Under the pieces are notes generated by a model. The model had not been told where the DNA came from. It searched no databases and saw only the letters and a program-made list of their open reading frames with translations. From Warburgia ugandensis (taxonomy: Eukaryota > Streptophyta > Magnoliopsida > Canellales > Canellaceae), in NCBI GenBank assembly GCA_035236585.1, contig CP141138.1, positions 31,693,437 to 31,757,436 on the forward strand: a DNA stretch of 64,000 nucleotides, written 5' to 3'. Position 1 is the first letter of the stretch. Every line of letters begins with the position of its first letter. Positions 11,790 to 24,259 of this stretch are shown here, one piece after another. The position numbers were made by a program, and so were the translations under genes.

Positions 11790-14652
11790 TGTGAGTTCAC
11801 AAAAGATGGTCCAGGCCCAATTGTTGAGAGCTCATGAGAGTCCTAATGGGACTAGGAATCTAAGGGTGGACCAATTAAGATAGGCCAAGACACTTAATAG
11901 GAGCTCAAGTTAAGAAGCCCAATTGGGCTGGGAATCAAGTGGGTGTTAGACTGTTTAGGCATGAGAAGCTAGTTAGTTGGAATTAACATTTTGATTTGGT
12001 TCCTTGAACCTAGACACTTAGTGAATGGTATAAGGTGACTAGGAGATTGAGTCTCTGTTTAGGAAGGAAAACAATATGAAGAGCTATATAACTAGACTTC
12101 CCATCCTATAGAGAGGAAGAAAAAAACTTTAGATTGCTAAAGAGGAAAGGACGTCCAGGCAAGAAGAAAAATAACCAGACCTTGAGCAAAGGAGAAAATG
12201 TGACAACTAGATGGAAAAGGCGGAGAGAAAGGAAGAAGAAGAATAGGAAAGGGGGTGAAAACAAGTAGGGGGTGTGCTAAACCGTAGAACAGGATTTTTG
12301 TAGTTTTTTTAACAAATAATTGTAGAGGTTTCAAAGAAAGCTTGACACTATAGTATGATCTCTAATCTTCATCCATGTTAGAATATGTGCTTTGCTAGGG
12401 ATTTTGTGAGATTTTCACACACTATGATTGGATATTTTACTCTATTGCATGTTAGAATAAGACCCATTACTCTTGGTCAAGGAGATATCATGTTTTGATC
12501 ATGATCTCACATTGTTTTCTGCTATATGCATGACTATACATTGCTGATTCCATCTAAAATTTTATATGCTTATTTGATGCATCATGCTATGAAATTTATA
12601 CTTATGCATTCTTGATTTAATGCCTAATATGAGCAAGAAAGTTTTATTTAGGAAATCTGAATAGGAAAATATGGAAAAGCAAGTATTTAGTAATTACTAT
12701 GTGTAATGACCTATATATGAAGATGCTACTAGTGTGGGTCTCAATCGATGGATTTCTTCCATGAAATTTGAACCACATATTCCTGAATTAACTATAATCC
12801 TTCATTTAAAATTTGATCAATTTTTTTTATCAGATTTAGTTGGGAAAATGATAACAAAACAATAAGGTTTGGACTATGTTTCTATGCAATAACTATTCCA
12901 AGTGCTATTTTTAGCCAAGGATTTTCCACTTCAGGTCTTTTAACTAAAATACATAATTCTAGAATATTAGTACCTGCTCTGCAATCCCAATGGTTAATGC
13001 AGATACGCTGAATGACCTATATAAATAAAAAATGCTACTGGTTCTGGTACTAAATGGTAGAATATTTCCATGAGAATTTAAATACATAAACTAGACTTGA
13101 GGGGAACATTTCAATTAAGGTTTGGTGAACTTCTAATTGGTTGGGTCTAGAAAAAGGTAAAAAAAGGTAAGTTTCCTATAGACCATCTGACACAGTTTTC
13201 TATAGATAACCCCTTTTAAGAAACTTAAGTGTTAGATATAATCTAGACTTATGATATAACCTAATCCAGTATGGATATAAATATTATTCAATGGGGAACG
13301 ATTTATATAAAAAACTAATCATGAAAATCATTTATATCATTGGATAGTTAGCATAAAGTCTAACTATTTTTTAGTTCATGACAGTAGACAGTGGGATTAC
13401 TTAACAATGAAACTTAGTTGATCTTTCCTCTTAGTGAATTCAACAATTGAAATTATTTGTTAGATTGATTATTAAATGAAGGTTAAAATAATATTAAAGA
13501 TGTTTACAATTAGCTAGCTCTCCTAGGACTAGCAAACATGTGGCAAAGTTGAAATTAGTTTAGGGATAAACACACTAGGTGGACTGTTTGAGATATGAAC
13601 TACCTTCAATATGTGATTAGAAGATAAACCATATGAATTGCAATCTAAAATACATTAGATGAAATATCATATACTTAAATATAAAGGTTACTAGTAGGAT
13701 ATGAAATCTTAACCATAAACATTAACTAGATTGTCAATACTAATGATAGATTACTTAATGACAATGACAAATGGACAACATGCCATTCCCTATCAACTAG
13801 CATTAGACATCCAAACACCTTACATGATAAGTGGCAACTATAGACGATGTTCATTGTTTTACTCTTGTAAAATCAATCATGGATTTTCAACTCAAAAGGA
13901 ACATGCACATGGTTTCAATCATGGGAAAATTGTGGTCTTCTATATATTCAACATGCTGAATTCCAAGTATGATAGCATGGATCTCATAATTAGAATCTTG
14001 GATTGAATAGCATAACACAAGGGTCAAATTTAAGATTGCATAAAACATGTTAAATTTGACTAGTGTAAGATGTTCCCTCCATGCATCCATTGTCCAAATT
14101 TAATCCTAAAACCTACATGGGTTGTGCGCATGAATCCTAAGAGTAGTGACATGTTTAGAGTGGAAATAACAATCATTAACTACCCTACATCAAGGTACTG
14201 TAGTAGATTGAAATTTCATTCTTGTCTATAGCTTAGTACATTCACAACATATCATAACATAAGTTAGGTGAGAACTAGATCATTTACAATCCAAAACCAT
14301 GGATTGAAACATGAGCATTAAACATTCTATGATAGTTTAGAATGTCAAGTAAATAGGAATATTTAAGCATTGAAAACATCATCATCAATGCTTTCCCAAA
14401 ACATACGTTAGCACATTGTTAAAGCTTTCAAAATCTTGAAATCTTTATAGCTTAGATCTACCTACCTCATTGACAGATTTATTATGTTTTCTATCTAAGC
14501 CTTTCCTTGTTCTCTCTTGTGTCTATCGCCATCTCAGCTTGTGTTTTCAAAACTATAGTAGGAGGAAGTCTCCTCCTCCTCTCTTTCTCTCTTCCTCCAC
14601 TTCTCTCTTTCTTTCTTTCCTTTCTTTCTCTCTTTCTTTTCTCAAACCAAGA
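11790..14652. other. Unassigned AT-rich region with a diverged internal duplication
   Basis: No gene is supported. The segment 11790-12350 looks LTR- or leader-like (a GAGCTATATAACTAG TATA-like stretch near 12080 followed by purine-rich sequence), but I cannot place it in a family. About 85 bp at 12705-12790 (AATGACCTATATATGAAGATG...) is repeated in diverged form at 13007-13090 (AATGACCTATATAAATAAAA...). A CT-rich stretch occurs at 14560-14642. The frame at 13731-14006 shows no recognisable protein. Confidence 0.4.
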
Positions 14653-15245
<593 letters not shown>

Positions 15246-15619
15246 CCATAGAAGACCAATTTTACTTCAAAGAGTAGGGGCCTAGGAAATTACCTAAACT
15301 AGTTTGTTTGCAAAGCATAAAACTCATTGTAAATTATCAATTTATGTTTCTTTTAGATCTCTAAAATTTACACAATTTGATATGAGATTTTTTTTTGGCC
15401 TATTGTATTGCGCCATACATATGAGCATGATCTCTTTGATTTTTTTCATAATAGAGTTACTAATCTTGAGTAGTTATAAATGTTGAAATTATTTAAAGTT
15501 TTGATATTTTAGACGCGATGATTCACGAATGAATTATGGTCTTGGTTTCCTTATAGCAATGGATGGATCACATTTTTGTCATAGATTTGAGTAGGTGGAA
15601 TTACATTTTAACTACAGAT

Positions 15620-15970
15620 ATGAGAATAATGGATATATGTTTTTTTTCTTTCTAATAATTATGGGCATGATGGATCATTGTTTTCAATAGACATGAGCAT
15701 GATGTGTTACGGGTTTTCAATATATATGAGCATGACGTGTTAAGGGTTTTCAAGAGATATGAGCATGATGTGTTACAAGTTTTCAAATGACATGAGCATG
15801 ATGTGATACAGGGTTTTAATAGATATGAGTATGATGTATTTCAATTTTTCTAACAGACATGAGTGCGATGTACTTCACCTTTTCAATAGATATGAGCATG
15901 ATTTGTTATGATTTTCCAATAGATATGAGCGTGAGGGATTTTCGGTTTTTCGTAAACTTAAGCATGGGTT
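15620..15970. repeat. 33-bp minisatellite, about ten copies
   Basis: The motif ATGAGCATGATGTGTTAC starts at 15693, 15726, 15759, 15792, 15825, 15859, 15892 and 15925, with 33-34-bp spacing. More diverged copies flank it at 15620 and 15661. The second half of each unit is T-rich (GGGTTTTCAATAGAT). The period is a multiple of three but stops interrupt all frames, so it is not coding. It ends about 150 bp before the LTR at 16119. Confidence 0.88.
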
Positions 15971-17019
15971 ACTACTTTCTTTCCGTATAATTAATCATGA
16001 AATACCATAGCTCTTATGAACCCTACCAAAAGCCCATGCACAATGCACTGCACCAAGAGATTGCACACAAGCATGGGCACATCACATCGTACAAGCAACC
16101 ACACTAGCACAAACCATGTGACTAGCTAGGTTTTTATAACACTTTTTATATGCAAAAGACATTTATATGGTGAGATATTCTCTATTGAAAATAATTTTAA
16201 AAAATTATCGAATAACGGTGGAAGAATCTTTTTCTTTTAAATTCATTCTTAAAAGCCCCAAGTGTCATTTATCTTTTCTCAAAAGGATTTTCAGTGAAAT
16301 GAACACTACATTTCTACCAAAAATCCAATAGAGTTTCCTTTATTTTTTGGACATAAGGCATTTAACACATGTCATGTGAAGTACCTGATAGACATTCATT
16401 TAAATTATAAAACATGATTGGAGACTCTATCTCCTTTTCAAGAAAAACATCTAACCTTCAAGTATAATGTACTTATACAAAATAGTTGCCCAGAACTTCC
16501 ACTCACAATGTAGTTTCATAAGTTATCAAATACTTACATGTTCAAAAATACAATACAATCTCTTTCTATCTTCAAGTACAACAATTTCAACACATTCCAA
16601 GTCTTACCTTTTCTTATCACAATCTTCTGTACTCGCACTCCTGTTTAGACAATGGCTCCTATTGAGTGGAGTCCTCTGATATGGGATATTGTAAATAAGT
16701 ACAATATCTCAACAAGCTTGTGCTTGTGTAAGTGGAATAAGATGTAATTATACATAAACGAAATCATAATTTTACCATATAGATCAAATGTTCATATTGC
16801 ATCACTCAAAACTATAACCATTTATAATTTAACCTGAAATATCTCACAGTATTTACCATAGTAAGGAATTCACAATACATTTCATATAGCCATAATCCAT
16901 TTGAGACATAGATTCAATTTACTAATAATAGAAAGAAATCTCAGTGCATCTGTACTAGAATAACATTTCATAAATCACAACATATGTAAATACATGCCAA
17001 TATTGTCCATTTTCTAGGA

Positions 17020-17385
17020 GATGGGCTACCCATAATCACTAGTCACGGCTTTGTCTCATATGGAAGGAGATGGACGACCCACAATCAACCTCCTCAAAAT
17101 GTGCCACTTCCCTACACATAGAGGAGGTGAGCTTCCCACAATCACTCTAGCTATAGTTAGGATATTGTCCTCTTCCTAGGAGATGGGCTACCCACAATCA
17201 CTAGTCGAGGATTTGTTTCATAAGGAGGCAGATGGGCTATCCATGGTCAATCTCCTCAGAATGCATCGTTCCATGGTCAGAGTACATAGCAGACACAATA
17301 TTGTCCTCTTTAGTGGAGATGGGCTACCCACAGTCATGCCTCAAGGATTTGTTCTTGCTAAGAGATGGGAAACCCATAATCACTG
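17020..17385. repeat. Irregular array of GATGGGCTACCCACAATCA modules in LTR
   Basis: Modules start at 17020, 17069, 17126, 17182, 17231, 17318 and 17364, spaced 46-57 bp (once 87). The same array, with fewer and diverged modules, is at 25155-25480 in the partner LTR, so it predates the insertion. It lies at a position comparable to the tandem block of the LTR at 8536-11789. Confidence 0.75.
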
Positions 17386-17456
17386 GTCTAATGTGTCGTG
17401 TTGTGAACAGATAGATAGACTGTAGTTCATAATAAATAACATGCATTGATACATGA

Positions 17457-18084
17457 TGCGAAGCCTTGGCCGATGAGGGCAGGCTGATGAGGGCGGGCCA
17501 AGAGGGCTGGTAGGCTTCTAGGTAAGGTGATGGACTGAGAGTTAGTTGCGCATCGCTAGGGGGAAAGTTACTGGGCTCTTGATAAGAATGATAAGGACTT
17601 TCCTTGCAATAAGGCCTTTTCCCTTGGCAACTAGGGAAGAACAAAACTGTGCGGGGTGTATGGGCACTTTGACATGGACAATATCGTTGCAGGGTGTGGG
17701 CCCTCAGGCTATTACAAGTGGTATCAGAGCCAGACCCCAACCTGGTGTGGGTGGCTAACCACACGTGGGTGCTCGCATGTGGTAAGACACACAGGGACAC
17801 GTGTCCGCTAAGGGGGAGAGGTTGTGAAGCCTTGGCTGATGAGGGTGGGCCAAGAGGGCTGGCAGGCTTCTAAGCTAGTATGCTTCTAGGCAAGGTGAGG
17901 GACTGAGAGTTAGTCCCACATCGCTAGGGGACAAGTTACTAAGCTCTTGATAAGAGTGATGAGGACTTTCCGTGTAACGAGGCCTTTTCCCTGGGCAACT
18001 GGGGAAGAACAAAACTGTGCGGGGTGTATGGGCACTTCGACACGAACAATATCGTTACAGGGTATGGGCCCTCAAGCTGTTACA
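17457..18084 (+). mobile_element. Complete TRIM (terminal-repeat retrotransposon in miniature), 628 bp
   Basis: Two direct LTRs, 17457-17716 (260 bp, TGCGAAGCC...CTATTACA) and 17823-18084 (262 bp, TGTGAAGCC...CTGTTACA), differ by roughly 10 percent including small indels. The 106-bp interior starts with a tRNA-Met primer site, TGGTATCAGAGCCAG, at 17719-17733 and ends with the polypurine tract AAGGGGGAGAGG just before LTR2. A perfect 5-bp target duplication, CATGA, is present at 17452-17456 and 18085-18089. The empty site is preserved in the partner LTR around 25545 (TGATACACGAGTGG). There is no coding capacity, so it must have been mobilised in trans. The frames on either strand here (for example 17324-17800 minus) are not genes. 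Confidence 0.95.
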
Positions 18085-19928
18085 CATGAGTAGTTTAATC
18101 ATAATTCAAATACATCATGCATGTTTACTTCATTCATCACATAGCCTGAAGAAACTCATTTTAACAATCAAAATTCATATATGTATGTGTGTGTGTGTGT
18201 ATTGTAACTGATAGCAAATCTTAGTTCCGCCTACCTCAAATGGAGATCTTTCGATTCATTGATGAGAATAATTTATTTAGTTTGTGCATGCGCTCTTGAT
18301 CAATCACTCCTCTTTAACAAGATAAACACACATTCATATATTCAAATCTAGGATTTCTCTTAGCTTCTCCAGTCTAGAAGTTTTCTCTAAGTTAGTCCCT
18401 GGCATAGGTCAACACAAGGCAAAGTAATCTCGCTTATTACTGCACTAAGGGTATTTCATTATCTATTGATTAATTTCCAATTTAATGATCAATGGTTACT
18501 GGATTACCAATTCACAATGTTGGACTCAGATTGGCTACCCACCACTCTTCTTAAGTGCTTGTAATTTCTAGCCCATGAGATTGTAAGTTACTTTCATTGT
18601 TTAGTGGCCTTAGGCTCTTGATCCATAACCAGATCAAATCTTGGGTTGGAGCTGAATATTATTTCCATACTATAGTCCTTAACACATCTTATATTTGTGT
18701 TTTTATATCTAATTAATATAAGAATCATCATGAATGGTGTAGGTTACCCACTATCAATTTGAGGGTTGAGGAACTTATTGGTAACATTTGATCATCGATC
18801 AAATGTTTATTAGCACTATTTACACAATAACTAATTAGATGGTTGAGATTATTTGATTGATTTAAGCGGTGATCAACAATTTCAGTCAAATCCAAGATAT
18901 ATCTGGTGAGTGCTTACCTATTTCTAGTCATTGATTAGGAAACCAATGGTTGGATGATCCTAAAAACCTAAATTTAGCATTAAATCATACAGATCTAGCA
19001 AGAAAATCTAAATCATGAACTAGGTTTCATAAATCTTAACTCCTGAGTGAGTCATCGTGCTTTTCCCTATTTGGAATGAGTTGGATTGACCCCAATCAAT
19101 TGTGAAACCCTTCAAGCTTTGTTGTGTGATGATCTCCCATTCAATTTGAAATCAAATAGGGCATGGATTGGCCCAAGACTTTGGGGCTTTGGTTCATGCT
19201 CGTGTGCTAATGATTTTGATTAGCTCGGATCATTGATTTGACCCATCGTCTTCTCTGAAAAACACCTGAACTCTAGCACCCGAAAACCCCAAAAACCTCC
19301 TTCTCTTCTTCATTGTTTGGTTTTTCCAATGTGCAGGGCCCCCCTTCCCCTTCCCTTTCTCTTTTCTATTCCTTTTTTTTTCCTCGTCGGGTTTCTCTGC
19401 ACGTTAGGTTGGGAGCAAATTGTTAGGTCTATTCTTGACCTAACTTGAATGGGAAGGTTGCCATTATTAAAATGGACCCTTCTTTTAACTAAAATCCCTT
19501 CTCTCTCAATTTTTATCTTATATTTACTAAAATGCCCTTTATGTTTAGAGTGTTATAACTTCTTCATTTGAACTCCGATTTTAGTGTTCTTAGTGTCGTT
19601 GGAATTCTTTTTTTGAGTACAACTCTAATTTTGAGGTTTCATAGTTAGTCATAATACAATTATGCCCAAAAGGACTAAAAAATATGGTCTTTTATATTCT
19701 ATACTCCTTAAAGAAATTTCGTCCTCGAAATTCCCTTTATATCATTCATCAAACAGCTCTAGGTATGTCTTTCTCATCTCATCCTTGGTTTCCCAAGTGG
19801 CCTCCTCCAATGAATGATGTTGCCAAAGTACTTTGAATGGTCTTTGTCCTCAGCTTTTGTTCCTTCCTATATAAAATTTGTATTGCATGCTCTTGGAATG
19901 TTAAATCGGCCTGTAGTTCTACTAGCAC

Positions 19929-20219
19929 CTACTTAAGAATATGTGTGGGACCTGGAATGTATTTCCTTAGCATCGATACATGGAAAACACTATGAACCTT
20001 AGATAATTGAGAAGGTAAAGCAAGTTGGTAAGCAACTCGACCTACTCTCTCTAAGATCTCAAAGGGTCCCACATACTTTGGACTCAACTTCACTTTCAAT
20101 TCGAACTTCATCACTCCCTTTGTGGGTGAGACTCGTAAGAAGACATGATCACCAACATGAAACTCAAGGTCCCTATGCCTCTGATCTGTGTAGTTTATAT
20201 GTCTACTGTGTGCTGGCAT
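19929..20219 (-). pseudogene. Integrase C-terminal (GPF/Y) domain of gypsy element 2
   Basis: A 96-codon uninterrupted piece. It contains LSPKYVGPFEILERVGRVAY and SKVHSVFHVSMLRKYIPGPT, the conserved GPY/F module and downstream linker of gypsy integrases that precedes the chromodomain. Upstream, with frameshifts, lie the DDE core (WVIVD near 20725, SNRD near 20590, and the SFHPQT-like AFHPQT region near 20510). Confidence 0.85.
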
Positions 20220-20279
20220 TAGTCATTTTGAATCAATCTAACCTTTTTGGTGCATTACTCAATTAGTTTTGATTTGGCA

Positions 20280-21047
20280 AACTATTGTTCTAGTACGTCA
20301 CTCCAACAAGTAGGTGTGCGACATGGTCTACTATACAAAGCCTCTTAAGGTGCCATCCCAATGTTGGAATGATAACTATTATTGTAGATGAACTCCACTA
20401 GAGGAAGGTGTTTGTCCCAGCTACCCTTCAACTCAAGTGCACAGCTCCTCAACAAATCCTTAAGGGTTTGGATGGTCCTCTCTAATTATCCATATGTCTG
20501 GGGATGGAATGCCTTGCTGAAATATGGAAAAGTACCTAATCCCTCCTATACACTCTGCCAAAAATGAGATGTGAATCTATTGTCTCTATTAGATATGATC
20601 GTAATTGGCACGCCATGTAGACCACCTATCTCCTTGATGTATAATCTGGCCAAACTCTTTAGTGACTATCAATGCAATATTGGTAAAAAATGAGCTAACT
20701 TGGTCAACTAATCCACAATAACCCATATCATATCATGCTCACTTCTGGGCAACCCAACCATAAGATCCATGGTTATGTGATCTCATTTCCACTCTAGAAG
20801 CTCCAGAGTCTGTAATAAACCTATTGGTCTCTGGTGTTCTACTTTCACTCTTTGATAGGTGAGACATCCTGTAACACACTCTCCAATATCCTGCTTCATT
20901 CCTGGCCACCAAAAGTTCCTTTTTAGATCTAGGTACAATTTTGTACCACTTGGGGTGTATGGTAAACTTGGAGTCATGTGCTTCTTTCAACAATTCCTGT
21001 TTCGACTCTGTATTTTCTGGCACAATAAGTCTCCCATGAAATCTCAC
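20280..21047 (-). pseudogene. Integrase zinc-binding and catalytic core of gypsy element 2
   Basis: Minus-strand frames around 21047-20739 encode KEAHDSKFTIHPKW, then (other frame) DLKRNFWWPGMKQDIGE and VTGCLTYQRVKVEHQRP: the H2C2 zinc finger with the second Cys changed to Tyr. It continues to 20280 as a broken DDE core. Several frameshifts and stops are present. Confidence 0.82.
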
Positions 21048-21169
21048 ACTACCATCAGATCCTTTTTAAAACCCATTCTTTTCACTTAAAGCTTGGGTCT
21101 CATCGCACAACTATTGTGCTTGCAAGACTCATTCCAAAAAAGCTAACTTAATGGAGATATTGGCAATTA

Positions 21170-22400
21170 TACCTTTCGACTTTCTGCTAAGGGCGTCGGT
21201 AACTATGTTAGCTTTGCCCAGATGATATTGAATGATGAAGTCAAAATCTTTGAGGTACTCAACCCATTGTCTTTGTCTCATGTTGAGGTCACTTTGAGAG
21301 AAGATATATTTAGGCTTTTGTGATCAGCAAACACCTCCAATCCCACCATAGAAGTAGTGCCTCCATATCTTCAAAGTGAAAACTACGATGGCAAGCTCCA
21401 GATCATGCGTAGGGTAGTTTTGCTCAATATTTTTCAATTGCCTTGATGCATAGCTATTACCTTACTGTTCTACACGAGCACACATCCCAGTCCCTTTTCA
21501 AAAGCATCACTATACACAATGAATCCACCATTTCCTTCGGGCAAAGACAACGGGTGCAGAAGTGAGTCTTCTTTTCAATTCCTAGAAACTCCTCTCATAG
21601 TCATCTATCCAAATGATTTTTTTCTCCTCCTTGGTCAATCTCATCAACGGCTATGCAATACGGGAGAAACCCTCAATAAAAATTTAATAATATCCTACTA
21701 AACTAAGAAAACTTCATATCTCAATCATAGTCTTAGGTTTCTCCCAATTGGAAATTGCCTCGATCTTCTTAGGATCAATAGTAACACCGTCCTTAAATAT
21801 AATATGACCAAGAAAATAGATCTGTTCTAGCCAAAATTCACACTTAGAGAATTTGGCATATAACCTGTGAGTTTGAAGAGTGCTCAACAGTATCCTCAGG
21901 TGTTCTCTATGATCTTCCACACTGTGAGAGTAAACAAGGATGTCATCAACAAAGATGATACAAAACTTTTCAAGATATTCTTTAAACACTCAGTTCATCA
22001 AGTCCATAAATGTTGTAGCTGCATTCATCAACCTGAATGGCATCACAAGAAATTCATAATGTCTATAACGAGTTTGAAATGCAATCTTAGGAACATCTTC
22101 ATCTTGAATCCTAAGTTAGTGATGGCCTAATCTCAAATCAATCTTAGAGAATACTTTTGCTGATTGCAGTTGATCAAATAGGTCATCAATATGGGGTAGT
22201 GGATACTTGTTCTTAACGGTGACCTCGTTCAATAGTCTATAATCAATACACAATTGCATAGAGTCATCCTTCTTCTTCACAAACAAAATCGAAGTTCCCC
22301 ATGGAGAGACACTTGGACAAATAAACCATTGGTCTAATAATGCCTACAACTGGACCTTCAACTCCTTTAATTCTGCGGGAGCCATGTGATATGATGCCTT
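21170..22400 (-). pseudogene. Reverse transcriptase and RNase H remnants of gypsy element 2
   Basis: The clearest part is 21989-21714, a 91-codon frame containing IIFVDDILVYSHSVEDHREH with the intact catalytic VDD, then YAKFSKCEFW and FLGHIIFKDGV. The upstream fingers (about 22400-22000) and downstream RNase H (about 21500-21170) can be followed only with many stops. Confidence 0.85.
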
Positions 22401-22559
22401 AAAAATGGGAGATGTTCTAGGTAACAACTCGATGGTAAATTCCACCTCCCACCTCAAGGGCAATTCAAATAACTCTTTAGGAAAAACCTTTTGAAAATCT
22501 CATACCACATCTATTTCCTCAACTTAAGGTCCTAAACTCTCCCAAGCTACAACAATAGC

Positions 22560-24150
22560 CGAGTATGCCGACACCCTCTAAGCATTAGACGCATTGCTTG
22601 AATAGCAGAGATTATACAAACACCTGATGTGTCTAATTGTCCTTGAAATACAAAGGACTCTCCATTTAGGCCTAAAAGTGTCACCCATTTATTTGTGCAA
22701 TCTACTAGTGCTCAATGTTTCACCAACCAGTCCATGCCAAAGATGACATGAAAATCAGGCATACGTAGGAGGATTAAGTCAGTGCTAAGTTCCATACCTG
22801 AAATCACTACTGGTACATCTCATCAAAACTCTCACATAACAACCAGTTCACCCATTGGGGTACTAACTTCCAGACAAAATCTCAATCTATGTGCAATAAT
22901 ATCCATACACAATGTAAAGTCACATGATGTGAATGAATGAGTGGGACTAGGGTTAAGCAAAATACATGCATGCCTATCAAATATTAATAGTGTACCTTCA
23001 ATCACTACATCAGAGGTGCAGGCCTAGTTGGTAGTCAATGCAAAAACTCTTCCCTAACTCTTGGGAAAATGATCTGCTCTTGCATTTGAGTCTGTTTGGC
23101 ACTGTCCCTTAGGACAGTCCTTAATCACGTGTCCTTGTTTGCCACAGTGAAAATGTCTTTGATCACAATAATAACACGTCTTGCCATCATGGAATTTCAT
23201 GCAATATGGACACAGTCTGAAATCCCCTTTTTTGTTTGACTTATGGAATTGTCATTTATGGGGCTTCTGAGATCCTGAAGAGGAACTGAACCTCTTCTGT
23301 ACCCCACAGAATCCTCCTCTACTATTGTCCTCAAATCTTCCTTTTTCCTTGCATTTCCTGGCAATTTGCATCTTTGGTTGTTCCTCCTCGGCAATGGAAG
23401 TCATCTCCATTGCCTTAGTGATAGTAGTAGGCTGTGTCCAGGGTTCAACCCTTCTACAAATATCTGGATTGCTTTCTCCTCCTTAGTGCACACATCTAGC
23501 ACCATCCTCCTTAACTAAGTAAACTCATTTTCAAACTCAAGAATAGTCATGCTCCCTTGTTTCAATTTTAGAAATTCTTGCTCTTTCTTCACCTTAATGT
23601 GGGGAGGGAAATACTTTTTGTTGAAGGCATTCTTAAATTCTTTCTAATAAATGTCACCTTTGTCCTAAAAAAATGTTCTCTTTGCAAATGACTACCAAAA
23701 AGAAGCTGATCCTGTCAAGACAAATGTCGTCACCTTCACCTTTCGATCATCTGGAATATCCATGGCCTCAAATATCTTATCTATCTCATGTGTCATTAGT
23801 TTAGCAGTTTCTAGCTCCTTGTTGCTAGTGAATGCAGGTGCAATCTTCTAAACCTCTCTAGAAGGTTATCCACCTTATTTGATACCCACCTAAACTTACC
23901 TCACCTGTGCTAAGCAAAGACAAGGTCTGAGGTTGTGCTTGGGGCTAGTGTTGCTACTGTAACTGTTGTTGTTGTTGTTGCAATTGTAGTTGCATCTATT
24001 GCTGCTGCATCAGCTGATTGAGGTTTTGCATTATGTTGGCTATGAAGTCTGTCATTTGACTCCCTTGATCAAATGACTCAGTAGAGGGATATGCTGTCCT
24101 CTAAATCATCCTCTTAGGTGGCATCCTTCCCTTCATCACTAGATCCTTTA
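22560..24150 (-). pseudogene. Gag and protease remnants of gypsy element 2
   Basis: Gag is recognisable from about 24150 to 23100. It has a glutamine-rich stretch from a (CAA)n run near 24000-23950, then ELETAKLMTHEIDKIFEAMD, FKNAFNKKYFPPHIKVKK and KEEKAIQIFVEGLNP. It ends with cysteine-histidine knuckles near 23180-23110 (CYYCDQ, and HCGKQGHVIKDC with its first Cys lost). The protease follows at about 22990-22730: the active-site motif has become LLNPSPTHSF, and FGMDWLVKH is seen further on. Internal stops include changes expected from C-to-T decay. Confidence 0.85.
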
Positions 24151-24241
24151 ATGAGTTACTCTTAAACTCATCAATCATAACATCTTACTTTTGAGATTGC
24201 TTAAGACTCTACTCAATGTGATTGGCTATGAATGGACTGAA

Positions 24242-24259
24242 CCTAGGCTCTGATACTAA
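24242..24259 (-). other. Primer-binding site of gypsy element 2
   Basis: On the minus strand the sequence TTAGTATCAGAGCCTAGG follows the LTR end and is close to the initiator tRNA-Met complement (one mismatch in the TGGTATCAGAGC core). Confidence 0.8.

Larger units (their letters stand above)
16119..19704 (-). mobile_element. 3' LTR of gypsy element 2 (Tekay/Del-like), interrupted by a TRIM
   Basis: Starts TGACTAGCTAGG, continuing GTTTTTATAACACTTTTTAT, and matches the other LTR from 24260 on (TGACAACCCAAGTTTTTATA) over more than 2 kb, in the same minus orientation. Corresponding anchors are 16131/24274, 18100/25550 and 19070/26543. The outer end lies near 19704, next to the polypurine-like TTTAAGGAG (minus strand) that follows the pol remnant. 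Without the 628-bp TRIM and its 5-bp duplication the LTR is about 2.95 kb. The two LTRs differ by many substitutions and small indels, so the insertion is old. Confidence 0.85.
19705..24241 (-). mobile_element. Gypsy element 2 internal region: gag-PR-RT-RH-IN-chromodomain, decayed
   Basis: All domains occur in order on the minus strand, so this is a Ty3/gypsy element. The C-terminal remnant after integrase, HSLEEATWETKDEMRKTYLE at about 19830-19770, looks like the chromodomain of plant chromoviruses; with the HVSMLRKYIPGPTHIL integrase tail this suggests the Tekay/Del clade. Frameshifts and stops interrupt every domain, so it cannot make a full polyprotein. A polypurine-like tract lies at about 19705-19720 beside the 3' LTR. 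Domain positions are given in separate entries. Confidence 0.88.

Noticed and set aside
17324-17800. 158-codon minus-strand frame
   Set aside because: It spans the LTR module array, the target duplication and the TRIM LTR on the opposite strand; no protein family is recognisable.
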